The notes: generated by a model from the letters alone, not told the origin. 58,216 bases of DNA from Strigomonas culicis (GCA_000482145.1 AUXH01000043.1:1-58216); one strand, 5' to 3'; positions 47,375-56,026 are shown, numbered from the stretch's first letter. Numbers and translations: made by a program.

Positions 47375-49072
47375 TTACAAGAGTTTCTCTCGTCTGCATG
47401 CGTCGACCAACTGTCCGCGAACCTTTGTTGCTCGCTCACTGTACATGTTGGTCGGTCCGTACGTGTGGACGCAGTTCTCCACCATCTGCTCCAGCACCTG
47501 CACGAGGGCATTGAAGGCCGCCCCACTCGTCTTCCCCGCGAAGTGCCAGCCGCGTATCCACAGGGAGATACTCGTGAAGTCGAGGTTGCGCATGTCGAAG
47601 GCAGGGACCGCGAACCAGCCCTCGGTGTCGACCAGCAGCAGCCGCTGCATGACCGCGAGAGCCTTTCGCTGAGTGCCCGACAATTTGCTATCGTCCCGCT
47701 GAAAGTACGACAGCGGCGGCTCGGCGGACTGTCGCGGCGACGGGCCGCCTGTGGCGCGCTCCACCCCCTCCTCCTCAAAGAAGTGGGCGAGGTGGTGGGC
47801 GACCGCCCTCTCCCAGACGGTCCACAGCTTCTGCATCTGCCGGTGGCGCGGCTCGCCGGGGCCGCACGGCTGGCAGAGATGCATGAACAGCAGCCGCCCC
47901 TCCAGCTGCGCGCGGCGCACGCCGGCGGTCGCGTAGGCGCCCGTCAGGATGCGCGCCGAGAGCGCGTCGAACGAGAGGTCCTCCGCGCGGAGCGGCGGCC
48001 GCGGCTGCTCCGAGGCGCCCACCGCGGCCGCCGCCGTGCCGACGGGCCGCAGCAGCGCGACACTGCCGTCGAGCGCGTGGAACACATCGGCGCGCGCCAC
48101 GTCGAGGAGGGCCCGCTTCAGCACGGCCGTGCTGCCGCTCCCGACCGCCTCCAGCCGCGCCAGCAGCGCGCGGTACAGGTCCCACGGGCGCTCCGCCGGC
48201 TCGGCGGCTGGCGCCGGGGAGGGGCCGCTGGACGTGTACAGCAGGCGGCAGGGCCACTGTGCCTTGGCCATGACATGCGTCAGCTCCTCGAAGTGGCGGA
48301 TGCGGGCGGCGACGTCCACCTTCGCGGCCGCGGCAGGCCTCGCGGTGCCCTCGCCGCCCCCTGCGGACAGGACCAGTTCGATGAGGTGATCCTCCAGTGC
48401 GTCCATGTGCTGCTCCGCGCACGCGCACAGCCGCGCCAGCGCCTCCTCCGTGTCCCGGGGCAGCGCGGCGGTGTTCTCGTCCTCCATCGCCTTGAGCACG
48501 GTGCAGAGCTCCCAGTCCATCGCCTGGAAGAGACAGTAGAGCCCGAGGAGAGAGCCGCTCGGAGCGGCCTCCGCGGCCGCGGCCGCGTCGCCATCCGTTT
48601 TGGCCAGACGCTGCAGGAGCGCGTGGATGCGGACACCGCCGGTGAGAAGCATCGCCTTGTCGTCCTTCTTCACCAATTCGCAGAGCAGCGTCATGCTGCG
48701 CCGCAGGATGGTGCGCCACACGGGCAGCGTCTTGCGCCAGAAGAGCGTGTCGCTCGCCGAGCGGGTGCCCGCCGCAGTCGGGGGCGAGGTGCTCCAGCAC
48801 GCCGGCTTTGCGGAGTCCGAGAGCTGCCGCCACAGCCGCGCCGTCGCACTTTCCGCCTGGTCGCCGTACAGAATAACGTACTCTAGTGCCGCTCGGGCGT
48901 CAGCGTCCTTCATGAGGGTCGAGGGGGTGGACCCGGCTGCGTCGCCGCCGCGGCTACGCTTTGCGCTGCTCTTCGCAGACGAGCTCGTCAGTTTGAGGGG
49001 GGTCACGCGAGGAGGCACCTCGAATCTGTTTATCGATGCATATTGCTTACGAACCTCAAATATGGGCTGCAT
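47375..49072 (-). CDS. Hypothetical protein (565 aa)
   Basis: No family is recognised. The N-terminus (MQPIFEVRKQYASINRF) is followed by a basic stretch with AKRSRGG (about 35-45) that could be a nuclear signal. From about 60 to 500 the protein is mostly Leu/Ala-rich helix with many Ala/Glu turns, such as LLALFQAMDWELCTVLKAMEDE-like patterns, suggesting a helical bundle or repeat. The C-terminal part is the most distinctive: an aromatic-rich segment (about 505-535) with EGWFAVPAFDMRNLDFTSI and WIRGWHFAGKTSG, then a helix and a basic end. The frame opens further upstream only without an ATG and into AT-rich sequence; the ATG at 49072 is chosen. Confidence 0.75.
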   Translation of the reverse strand: MQPIFEVRKQYASINRFEVPPRVTPLKLTSSSAKSSAKRSRGGDAAGSTPSTLMKDADARAALEYVILYGDQAESATARLWRQLSDSAKPACWSTSPPTAAGTRSASDTLFWRKTLPVWRTILRRSMTLLCELVKKDDKAMLLTGGVRIHALLQRLAKTDGDAAAAAEAAPSGSLLGLYCLFQAMDWELCTVLKAMEDENTAALPRDTEEALARLCACAEQHMDALEDHLIELVLSAGGGEGTARPAAAAKVDVAARIRHFEELTHVMAKAQWPCRLLYTSSGPSPAPAAEPAERPWDLYRALLARLEAVGSGSTAVLKRALLDVARADVFHALDGSVALLRPVGTAAAAVGASEQPRPPLRAEDLSFDALSARILTGAYATAGVRRAQLEGRLLFMHLCQPCGPGEPRHRQMQKLWTVWERAVAHHLAHFFEEEGVERATGGPSPRQSAEPPLSYFQRDDSKLSGTQRKALAVMQRLLLVDTEGWFAVPAFDMRNLDFTSISLWIRGWHFAGKTSGAAFNALVQVLEQMVENCVHTYGPTNMYSERATKVRGQLVDACRREKLL

Positions 49073-49247
49073 AGTATTGTTGTCTATAAGAATGGTTCTG
49101 AATACTAGATGAGTAGAGAGAATGGAGACAAGGCGATCTATAAAGAAGATGAAAGGAATCAAGTAATAACCTTGTTTTAAAGCCAAAAGCGAAGTAGTGT
49201 AAAGAGTGACGGCCTAGAGTATACGAATGGAGAGATGTCGACTGTAT

Positions 49248-49279
<32 letters not shown>

Positions 49280-49422
49280 AACGACGTTTATTGCATGTTA
49301 TATACTTTCCACAATGACTCCGCGCCCTCAACTGCTGCTATCGCATGGACACACACACATGTGTGTCCCTCACAAATCTGTAAGTTTTTTTTTTTTGAGT
49401 ACTTTTTTTTTTTTGTATTGCC
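49073..49422. other. Gene-free spacer with TA repeat (0.35 kb)
   Basis: It holds a TA microsatellite (49253-49279) and two T-runs (about 49386-49415) just beyond the bL32m stop on the transcript side. No gene recognised. Confidence 0.6.
49253..49279. repeat. TA dinucleotide microsatellite
   Basis: About 26 bases of TA in the spacer between the bL32m-like gene and the 565-aa protein gene. Confidence 0.9.
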
Positions 49423-49674
49423 CTATGGCTTGATTTGGCGGCAATCCTCGCGCCTGCACCACTCGCCCTGCTTCTTTGGCTCTGCACACACCGGGCAGTA
49501 GTACCACTCCTCTAATTTCAAGTAACGCTCTTTAAAGTGCAAACCGTATGTTTTGCGGCGGAGCTGCATCGGATTCTTTTTGCGCTTTGGGGTACCGCCC
49601 TTGTTTCCCAGAAGCAACAGCGTGGGCTGGCCTAGGAAGGACGGCGCTCGCAGAAGCGCACTAAAACGGAGCAT
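49423..49674 (-). CDS. Probable mitochondrial ribosomal protein bL32m (83 aa)
   Basis: This small, basic protein fits bL32m of the mitochondrial large ribosomal subunit. The first about 20 residues (MLRFSALLRAPSFLGQP) look like a mitochondrial presequence. They are followed by a basic segment (PKRKKNPMQLRRKTYG) resembling the bacterial L32 start PKRKTSKSRR, and a zinc ribbon with Cys60-X2-Cys63 and Cys73-X4-Cys78 (CPVCAEPKKQGEWC). In bacterial L32 the second pair is usually CX2C, so the CX4C spacing is a departure. The ATG at 49674 is taken as the start; the frame extends upstream, but that part is low-quality leader sequence. Alternative: another small zinc-ribbon ribosomal protein. Confidence 0.72.
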   Translation of the reverse strand: MLRFSALLRAPSFLGQPTLLLLGNKGGTPKRKKNPMQLRRKTYGLHFKERYLKLEEWYYCPVCAEPKKQGEWCRREDCRQIKP

Positions 49675-50075
49675 CAGTGCACCTGCAGGGGAATGTGTAG
49701 AAACTACTGTGGCAAGACAGAAATACGCAGTGGGGAAGAGAGGAGGGAAGAATACATAGTACAAATATATGGAAAGCGCACAGCCGATCTTTCACACGAG
49801 ATACTGAGCAGGTAGAGAAAACACACAAGAACAAGATGGAACACGCTAATCAAACTAACGTGCGATACAGCATCGTATTTACGTTCTTATAATATTAGAT
49901 CAAGGAGGGATATATATACTACGTGCTTACACAAATAGATTAGTTTTAAAGTATATACCTTCTACAACGCGCAATACTCACACACGCACCCACACGCACA
50001 CATACGCACCTACGCACCTACAGTAGACAAAGGTGAAAGGGTAGAAGAAGAAAGAAGGGATGTAGTGAGACCCCG
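49675..50075. other. Gene-free spacer (0.40 kb)
   Basis: Intergenic sequence between EMC5 and the bL32m-like gene. It contains CA-rich and CACA units at about 49976-50010 and purine-rich patches at about 49738-49751 and 50034-50055. Nothing else seen. Confidence 0.55.
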
Positions 50076-50477
50076 TTATGCCTTCTTCTTCTCATCCGAG
50101 CCCTTCGCGTCGCCGCTGACGTGGTTGAGGGTGCGACCGACCGACCCGCGATGATTGAAGTGCGCAAAGTTTACCTTCGTCTTCACGAACTGGTCGTAGC
50201 GCGCGTGCTTGTTGAAGTCGACAAGGCGCGCCTTCTGAAAATTGCTACGGAGCACAAAGCCGAACGTGGTGAGCAGCATGCCGACGAGGGCTACGATGCT
50301 CGTGCGGAGGTACGCCACGAAGAGGGAAGGGTGCGGCACGTTCGGCAGCTCTTCACTATCGTCGTGGGCGCCGCCCTGCAACAGCTCACGATTAGAGACG
50401 GCGTCAAAGACGGCATACGCTAGGATGCATATGCCGATGAGGCAGATGTTCTGACGAAGGAAGGACGAGAGGCCCAT
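50076..50477 (-). CDS. EMC5: ER membrane protein complex subunit 5, EMC5/MMGT family (133 aa)
   Basis: EMC5 is a core membrane subunit of the EMC, which inserts tail-anchored and multipass proteins into the ER membrane; the family is also annotated as 'membrane magnesium transporter'. Two membrane segments are clear: about 9-25 (NICLIGICILAYAVFDA) and about 56-78 (YLRTSIVALVGMLLTTFGFVL). The conserved lumen/cytosol landmarks match: a hydrophilic loop with ELPNVPHPSLF between the spans (human: LPIDIVLQTLL), and the signature FNHRG at 107-111, as in human EMC5 (VFNHRG). The tail is basic (DEKKKA). The length is close to human EMC5 (131 aa). A longer upstream frame is probably leader, so the ATG at 50477 is chosen. 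Confidence 0.9.
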   Translation of the reverse strand: MGLSSFLRQNICLIGICILAYAVFDAVSNRELLQGGAHDDSEELPNVPHPSLFVAYLRTSIVALVGMLLTTFGFVLRSNFQKARLVDFNKHARYDQFVKTKVNFAHFNHRGSVGRTLNHVSGDAKGSDEKKKA

Positions 50478-50898
50478 GGTGTGCTTCGGAGATGGGGGTA
50501 CTGTAATGACTCTTGTTGTGAACCACGGCGGAGAAGAGTAAAGACACGCCAAAGGGATTAAAAAAAAAAAAGTAGGAAGGAAAGAGGGGGCAAAGCAAAT
50601 AAATGTTTCACGCAATTCGGACTGCCGGAAGCAAGCATCCTAAACGTTTCTACGCGGATCTCACGCAGGCAATACAAATCACAACGTGTATGTGGGAGAA
50701 GGGGGCATAAGCGCGTGTGTGCTTCAGTGAAAAACAAACGTTAAAAATGCAAGACAATAATAATAGTAATAGTCCAGAACAGGACGCAATTCTCATTTCA
50801 CAACCGATAAGCTCCCTGCACAACCAACAAAAAGGGAATGGCTCTGTCCCCCTTCTCTTCTTCCCTTGTCTCCCTCATCGTACTTCCGATATTGTATG
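50478..50898. other. Gene-free spacer (0.42 kb)
   Basis: It includes A-rich (50558-50570) and purine-rich (50571-50595) plus-strand runs that could be the splice tract of EMC5. The right side is the 3' UTR of AP-2 sigma. No further element recognised. Confidence 0.55.
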
Positions 50899-51330
50899 TT
50901 ACTTGCTGGTAATATCCAGCTTCTGTAGTCGCTCCAATATAACTGGCCGAGAGACTTCCTGCAGCTCACCGCCCGTGATCATCTCATCTATAATCATGTA
51001 CACCTTGTGGAAATTGAACACCAAGTCGAGCTCGCAGACATCCTTAAAGAACATATCCAGCACTTCCACAAACAAGTGAATCAGCTCTAGGCAGGCGAGA
51101 TCGTTGTCATGCTCATCAATGCCACAGATAAAGAAGAGGCCCGCGTAGCGACGGTAGACCAGCTTGATGTTGCCGAAGGTGACAAAGTTCGACAGACGGG
51201 ACTCGCGCGTGGACAGAAGCGCGTGGACGCTCCGCTTCACCTCCTCGCGGCCCTCGTCGTCTAATGGCACGTAGAACTTCGCGAGTCGCGTCTTGCCCAT
51301 GCGGTTTTGAAAGAGAATGAAGTTGATCAT
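50899..51330 (-). CDS. AP-2 complex sigma subunit (143 aa)
   Basis: The small sigma chain of the AP-2 clathrin adaptor acts in endocytosis at the flagellar pocket in trypanosomatids that keep AP-2. The full longin fold is present at canonical length (human AP2S1 is 142 aa). Diagnostic segments match sigma-2 rather than sigma-1 or sigma-3: start MINFILFQNRMGKTRLAKFY, then VYRRYAGLFF, HLFVEVLD and ELDLVFNFHKVYMIIDEM. Residues of the dileucine-motif pocket region appear conserved. The frame extends two codons upstream but begins with GTG; the ATG at 51330 is right. A strong pyrimidine tract with AG at 51497-51498 suggests a 5' UTR of about 166 bases. Confidence 0.93.
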   Translation of the reverse strand: MINFILFQNRMGKTRLAKFYVPLDDEGREEVKRSVHALLSTRESRLSNFVTFGNIKLVYRRYAGLFFICGIDEHDNDLACLELIHLFVEVLDMFFKDVCELDLVFNFHKVYMIIDEMITGGELQEVSRPVILERLQKLDITSK

Positions 51331-52143
51331 TTTCACTTACTTCTTTTTTTCTTCTTTTTTTGGTAAATCTTTTAGAGGTGCAAAGTACAGCGTGGTCTTG
51401 TACAATTGGAAAAGGCGCAGTAAAAGCAAGAACAACGACAATGAAAAAAAAGCGGGGATGGACCAAAAATGGGTAGGACGTGGCACTGCTTTCCTGCTGA
51501 AGGAAAGAAGGAAAAAAAAAAGAGAGAGAGCAAGAGGGATGAGAGGACAGCACAAAATAAAACACAACGACTAAATCTATGTGACAACAGTCCACACGTA
51601 GCATTCGGTGGGTCATCTTGAAGAGTATCTACTGCCACTTACATGAGACCGATTTCCATGCGATGCGGACCGCAACTGTTAGATTGAAACAACGAAAGAA
51701 AACCGGGTCGACATTGGAAGAATTGAATGATTAGGGTTATTATTTTTTCTCTTAGTTTTTTTTTTTTTCTATTGCGTCTTTCTTTTTTTTTTTTCGTCAC
51801 TGGAGGAAAGTAGACACTCTCCTAGATAAACACACGCAGAAACGAGCGAGATGGGAAAAACAAACTGCAAGGAAAAGGGAATCGTTCACTTCAGTACCGA
51901 AAGGGTTAACTACATCCTTGTTTTTTTTTCTAATGTATATATTGACTTACTTTGATTCTTTTACAATAAAAACGATAGCTAAATAAAGTGTTTTGTTGTT
52001 GTTGTATGTGAATGAAATGATTTCATTACAAAGTCATGTAGTAGGTGTGAAATTTTTGTTGTTGTTCATTATTATCCTTGTCTTAATTTGTTAAGCACAT
52101 GATTCCACTTCATGGGGAATGGTGGCTCCTATCGTATACGGCA
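51331..52143. other. Gene-free spacer (0.81 kb)
   Basis: The left part is the AP-2 sigma leader; the right part is the 3' UTR of AsnRS, with T-runs at 51752-51800 and a short direct duplication around GTTGTTGTT (about 51994-52070). No gene recognised. Confidence 0.6.
51497..51539 (-). promoter_or_regulatory. Predicted spliced-leader acceptor of AP-2 sigma
   Basis: A roughly 40-base pyrimidine tract on the minus strand (plus 51499-51538) ends in AG at 51497-51498, the longest such tract near any start in the window. Confidence 0.5.
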
Positions 52144-54147
52144 CTAAGGCTTGCAGCGGCCCATGTAGCGCGGGAAGAGGCATGCCTCCTTGACGCTGTC
52201 GAGGTCGAGCATCCACACGATCAGGCGCTCAATGCCGAGGCCGAAGCCGCCGTGGGGCGCACCGCCAAACTTGCGCAGCTCGGTGTACCAGTAGTACGTG
52301 GTAGGGTCGAGGTTCTCACGCTTATAGGCCTCCATCAGCTCCGCATAGTTGTACATACGCATGGAGCCACCGACGATCTCGCCGACGCCGGGGGCCAGCA
52401 CATCCACGGACTCGGTCAGCGTGTTGTCCTTCGGGTCGCGCTGCATGTAGAAGGACTTCATCTCAGCCGGGAAGTGCGTCATGAAGACAATCTCGCCCAT
52501 CAAGGCCACCATCGCGCGCTCCGGCTGGTCCGTGATATCCTCGCCGAACTTGAAGTCCGCGCCGGTCTCCGGGTTGATGATGCCGTGCTCGTTACAGAAC
52601 TTGATCGCATCCGCGTAGGGCAGGCGGCGGAACGGGCGCTTCGGGCACAACTTGTAGTTCTTGGGGTCCGTCTTGCTGCCGTTGGGGTCGATGAGCTGCG
52701 ACGGGTTCACCAGTGCAACCAGCTCGCCCGCGCGCGCGACGACGGTGTCGAAGAGGGAGCAGATCATGTCCTCCAGGTTGTTGAGCATGTCCTCGAAGGT
52801 GCAGACGTCGTACTCCACCTCGAAGTGGGTGTACTCGCTCAGGTGGCGCTTCGTCTTGGACTTCTCGGCGCGGAAGCTCGGCAGCACACAGAACACGTTG
52901 CCGAGCGAGGCGTTGCAGGTCTCCAGGTAGAGCTGGCTGGACTGCGTCAGGTAGGCGGTCTCGCCATAGTAGAGGAACTCAAAGAGGGTGGAGCCGCCCT
53001 CGCACTGGGTCTGCACGAGCGTCGGCGGGGTGACCTCGTAGTAGCGCTTCGCCCACATGTGCTCCCGCAGCGCGCGCAGGATCTCGTGGCGCACCTTCAT
53101 GACGGACGACGTGATGGTGCCGCGCAGCACCAGGTGGCGCTGGTCGAGCAGCTTGTCGATGGAGCTCTCCGCCGTCACGATCGTCTCGATGGAGCCGTCC
53201 GAGCCGCCGATGATGGCGTACTCCTCCACGTGCACCTCGAGCGGGGGCTGCAGCTCCGCCCTCGCCTTGGGCTCCGCCTTGATGGTGCCGCGGATGGCGA
53301 TGGCGGACTCGCGGTGGAAGGGCTCCGTGGCGCCGTCGAACACGCACTGGACGAAGCCAGAGCCGTCGCGGAGCACCACGAAGGACATGCGCGACTGGTG
53401 GCGGACGCGGTGTGCCCAGCCGCAGATGTACACGCACGAGTGCTCGGCGTGCTGCGCGAGGTCGCCAATGGGAGTGCGGGGCCGGCCCTGGGCCACTTCC
53501 AGGTACTTGTCGTTGCGGGGGCACTGCGGGATGTCCTTGTCGGCCGTCGGCGCGGTCGGCGCCACCACCTTCTTCGGCTGCACCTTCACCTGCACCCCTG
53601 CGATGAGGCCCGGCACGAGCTCGTCGAGGGCAGCCTTGATGTCGTCGACCTCCGCCCAGCGCAGCTCGGTGAAGCGGCGCATGGTGCCCAGCAGCATGTT
53701 CGGGTTCTTGTCCCACGCGGTCTTGAGGCTCTGCGGGTCCTCCTTCAGCAGTGCCTTCTGCACCAGATTCCCCACCGTCTCCTTCGAGAGGTGCACGCCG
53801 ACGCCGCACTCCGCCTCCAGCGCGCTCCCGTCCACGTGACTGTCCTTCAGTCCATTCACAAACCTGATGGCGGCATCCACCTTCTGCGTGGTGTTCAGCT
53901 TGTGGTTGAGGATGTACCTCGCGACGACGTCGCGGTGGTCGGCGGACTTGACCTTAGTCCAGACGTTGTACAGCATGACCTTCACCTCACGCGCGGCGCA
54001 CTCGCCGACGTTGTACTTGGCGAAGAGCGCGAGGAGGTCCTCCACGCGCTCGGGCTTCGTGGCGAGGTCTTTCGCGTTCTTGTCGTCCAGACCAACAATG
54101 GTCTTCAGCGTGGCGGCCGCCGCGGCAATGGCATTCTCGTCGGTCAT
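52144..54147 (-). CDS. Asparaginyl-tRNA synthetase with GlnRS-type N-terminal domain (667 aa)
   Basis: A class IIb synthetase charging tRNA-Asn. Residues about 238-340 form the anticodon-binding OB fold (YICGWAHRVRHQSRMSFVVLRDG). Residues about 350-667 form the catalytic core, with motif 2 (FRAEKSKTKRHLSEYTHFEVE) and motif 3 (GGFGLGIERLIVWML). Residues about 11-188 closely resemble the N-terminal domain of eukaryotic glutaminyl-tRNA synthetase: an IGL-like GLDDKNAKDL start, then an ECGVGVHLSKE segment (113-122) corresponding to ECGVGVIVTPEQ in human GlnRS. The ordinary eukaryotic AsnRS instead has a short lysine-rich extension. The start at 54147 follows a splice acceptor by 25 bases. The frame stays open upstream from ATGs at 54576 and 54384; if transcribed, these could give a longer form for mitochondrial import. 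Confidence 0.93.
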   Translation of the reverse strand: MTDENAIAAAAATLKTIVGLDDKNAKDLATKPERVEDLLALFAKYNVGECAAREVKVMLYNVWTKVKSADHRDVVARYILNHKLNTTQKVDAAIRFVNGLKDSHVDGSALEAECGVGVHLSKETVGNLVQKALLKEDPQSLKTAWDKNPNMLLGTMRRFTELRWAEVDDIKAALDELVPGLIAGVQVKVQPKKVVAPTAPTADKDIPQCPRNDKYLEVAQGRPRTPIGDLAQHAEHSCVYICGWAHRVRHQSRMSFVVLRDGSGFVQCVFDGATEPFHRESAIAIRGTIKAEPKARAELQPPLEVHVEEYAIIGGSDGSIETIVTAESSIDKLLDQRHLVLRGTITSSVMKVRHEILRALREHMWAKRYYEVTPPTLVQTQCEGGSTLFEFLYYGETAYLTQSSQLYLETCNASLGNVFCVLPSFRAEKSKTKRHLSEYTHFEVEYDVCTFEDMLNNLEDMICSLFDTVVARAGELVALVNPSQLIDPNGSKTDPKNYKLCPKRPFRRLPYADAIKFCNEHGIINPETGADFKFGEDITDQPERAMVALMGEIVFMTHFPAEMKSFYMQRDPKDNTLTESVDVLAPGVGEIVGGSMRMYNYAELMEAYKRENLDPTTYYWYTELRKFGGAPHGGFGLGIERLIVWMLDLDSVKEACLFPRYMGRCKP

Positions 54148-55084
54148 CTTTTTCGGGCTTGAACCAGTAGGACTGGAGAGAAAGAAAGATGTGGTATGAT
54201 AGCTTCTTTTTAGCTCAAGTAAACTCTTAGAGGGGGAGGCGTTGGGGGAGGAGAGAGGGGTGGAAAGAGGGGACAGGCATCCAAGCCGCCACGCGGACGA
54301 TGCGCGGGCGCGTGCGGGACCTCCTAACGCACCACCCTCGTGCCACCCGGCGCGGAGTCGCTCTTCTTCTCTTCGTGCTCCCATCGTGGCGCTCTTCGCT
54401 ACTCGCACACAACAGCAGCCATACGAACTCTCCAGCAGTCTGTATGGCAAAGAAAGAAGAAGAGCACACCTGGCTGGAGTGACGGGTGGTGGTCGTCGTC
54501 GTGGGGATGCCGCGTAACCGGCGCTCGCGCTAGCGGAACAAAAACGTGTCAGTACGCGCTCCTTAAAGGACCGCATGTGCTTCTACAGAACGATAGCTAG
54601 AACGAGCAAGTGGTAGTAGTTCAAAGAGATAATAATGATAATAATAATAAGAAGAGCAAAAGGTGTTTTTACCGCTACAGAAAAATGACATGGAATGCCA
54701 TAAGGAAATAAGCAACTGTCTCACAGACACTGAATCTAAAACAAGTTTCTTTTCCTTACACGTTTCCCAGTTTCTATACATCATTGGGAAAGCTCAACAA
54801 CAACACAAATATATGGAAAAGGAGGGAAAAAAGTAACACAAGCCCGTCGTTTATTATCAAGCATACTGGCTCTCTTTTTTGTTTTCTGTTTTTTCGAATG
54901 ATGCCTCTATCTTCTCGTTGCTGCTATCAGCAATAAGAGATTTGTTTACATAATCATTAAAAGACGAAAAAAGAAATGATTAAAAAGAGAGAGAAAAAAG
55001 GCAAAAAAAAAAAGAGTCAACTCATACAAACCATAACCATAAAAAGAAGAGAAATACTAAATAGCAAATTGGGCTGCACAACAC
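54148..55084. other. Gene-free spacer (0.94 kb)
   Basis: The part 54148-54580 is unusually GC-rich for a spacer and carries an open frame in phase with AsnRS. The rest is AT-rich, with ATA/ATT and A-runs. It should hold the AsnRS leader and the 3' UTR of the CCDC6-like gene. Confidence 0.55.
54173..54190 (-). promoter_or_regulatory. Predicted spliced-leader acceptor of AsnRS
   Basis: A pyrimidine tract (plus 54175-54190) is followed by AG at 54173-54174, leaving about 25 bases of 5' UTR before the ATG at 54147. A second, longer tract (about 54231-54275) with an AG further left is an alternative acceptor that would give the same start. Confidence 0.5.
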
Positions 55085-56026
55085 TCATGATGGCCGAGGA
55101 GTCGCGGACAACACCTCCTTCGTGCGGTCGCGCAACGACGTGACACTAAGATCTAAGGAAGGATTAGGCGTGATGGCGCCTTGTGAATAGCTATCCTCGA
55201 CGGACGAGTTGTCACGCACGGCGCGCACCTCTTCGAGGCGATCCTGTGCGTCCTTCAAGTCATCCTTCAGCTTTGCCGCCCGCGTGCGATCGAGAAAGAC
55301 GACCTCGTAGATGGTCTTCAGCTTCTGCGTCAGCTCCTCGCACTTGGCCTCGTTCCTGCCGGACTCCCTGACAATCTCGGCGTGCTCCTGCAGCAGCTTG
55401 TTCAGCTGCTCCTCGACGCGCACGACGGACTGGTGGGTGCTGGCGGCGTACGGCGGCGGCGGTCCCCGCGGGCTGCTGCCGCCGATGCTAGAGCCCATGA
55501 CCGACACGGACGACTCCGCCGGCAGCATCTCGCGCACCTTGGCGAGCTGTTTCGAGAGCAGCGTCAGGTAGCGCTCGCGTTCCTCCATCACCCGCCGCTC
55601 CAGCGCCACCTTCTTCTCTACGACCGCGAAGAACTGGCGCTGTATCGTCAGGAGCAGGTACTCCTCGCGCTCCTCCAGCTGGTCCTCCACCTCCGTCCGC
55701 CTCTGCTCCACGTCACGGATCTGGAGGCTCAGACTGTTCCCCGCGAGCTCCTCGTCCTTCAGCGCCTGCCGCATGAGCCGCACCTCCTTCTCCGCCCCGC
55801 CGAGGCGCCGCAGCCACTGGTTCGCGGTGTGCTCCTCCTCCACCTCGGCCAGCTGCTGCAGGCGGACCGACTCCTCGCGCAGCAGCTCGCACTTCAGCTC
55901 CACGTTCGCTTTCTTGTGCGACACGTTGAACTGCGCCGCTTTGAGTTGTACGTATTCGGCCCGCAGCTCCTCCGTGGACAGCTTGTCCAGTGATAGCTCT
56001 GCACCTGAGAGTGTGCAGATCGACAT
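55085..56026 (-). CDS. Coiled-coil protein, CCDC6-like (313 aa)
   Basis: Residues about 10-205 form a long, charged coiled coil. Two segments resemble the repeating unit of CCDC6: LQQLAEVEEEHTANQWLRRL (compare EQEEEFISNTLFKKI) and LEEREEYLLLTIQRQFFAVVEKK (compare LEQEQEALVNRLWKRM). A Ser/Gly/Pro linker (about 210-235, SSIGGSSPRGPPPPY) interrupts the coil, a second coil follows (about 240-285), and the tail is Ser/Thr-rich. No membrane segment. The role of CCDC6-type proteins in protists is unknown, and other long coiled-coil proteins cannot be excluded. The frame extends upstream to a TTG; the ATG at 56026 (MSICTLSGAE) is the first real start. Confidence 0.75.
   Translation of the reverse strand: MSICTLSGAELSLDKLSTEELRAEYVQLKAAQFNVSHKKANVELKCELLREESVRLQQLAEVEEEHTANQWLRRLGGAEKEVRLMRQALKDEELAGNSLSLQIRDVEQRRTEVEDQLEEREEYLLLTIQRQFFAVVEKKVALERRVMEERERYLTLLSKQLAKVREMLPAESSVSVMGSSIGGSSPRGPPPPYAASTHQSVVRVEEQLNKLLQEHAEIVRESGRNEAKCEELTQKLKTIYEVVFLDRTRAAKLKDDLKDAQDRLEEVRAVRDNSSVEDSYSQGAITPNPSLDLSVTSLRDRTKEVLSATPRPS

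Noticed and set aside
52099..54162. A 687-codon plus-strand open frame covering the whole AsnRS gene
   Set aside because: It is antisense to a clearly conserved protein and its composition (His, Val, Arg, Leu, Asp) is what GC-rich codons give when read backwards. No plus-strand gene is supported elsewhere.
54148..54576. Long upstream extension of AsnRS taken as part of the main protein
   Set aside because: A pyrimidine tract and AG lie just before the ATG at 54147 and the extension is low complexity. It is kept only as a possible second isoform.
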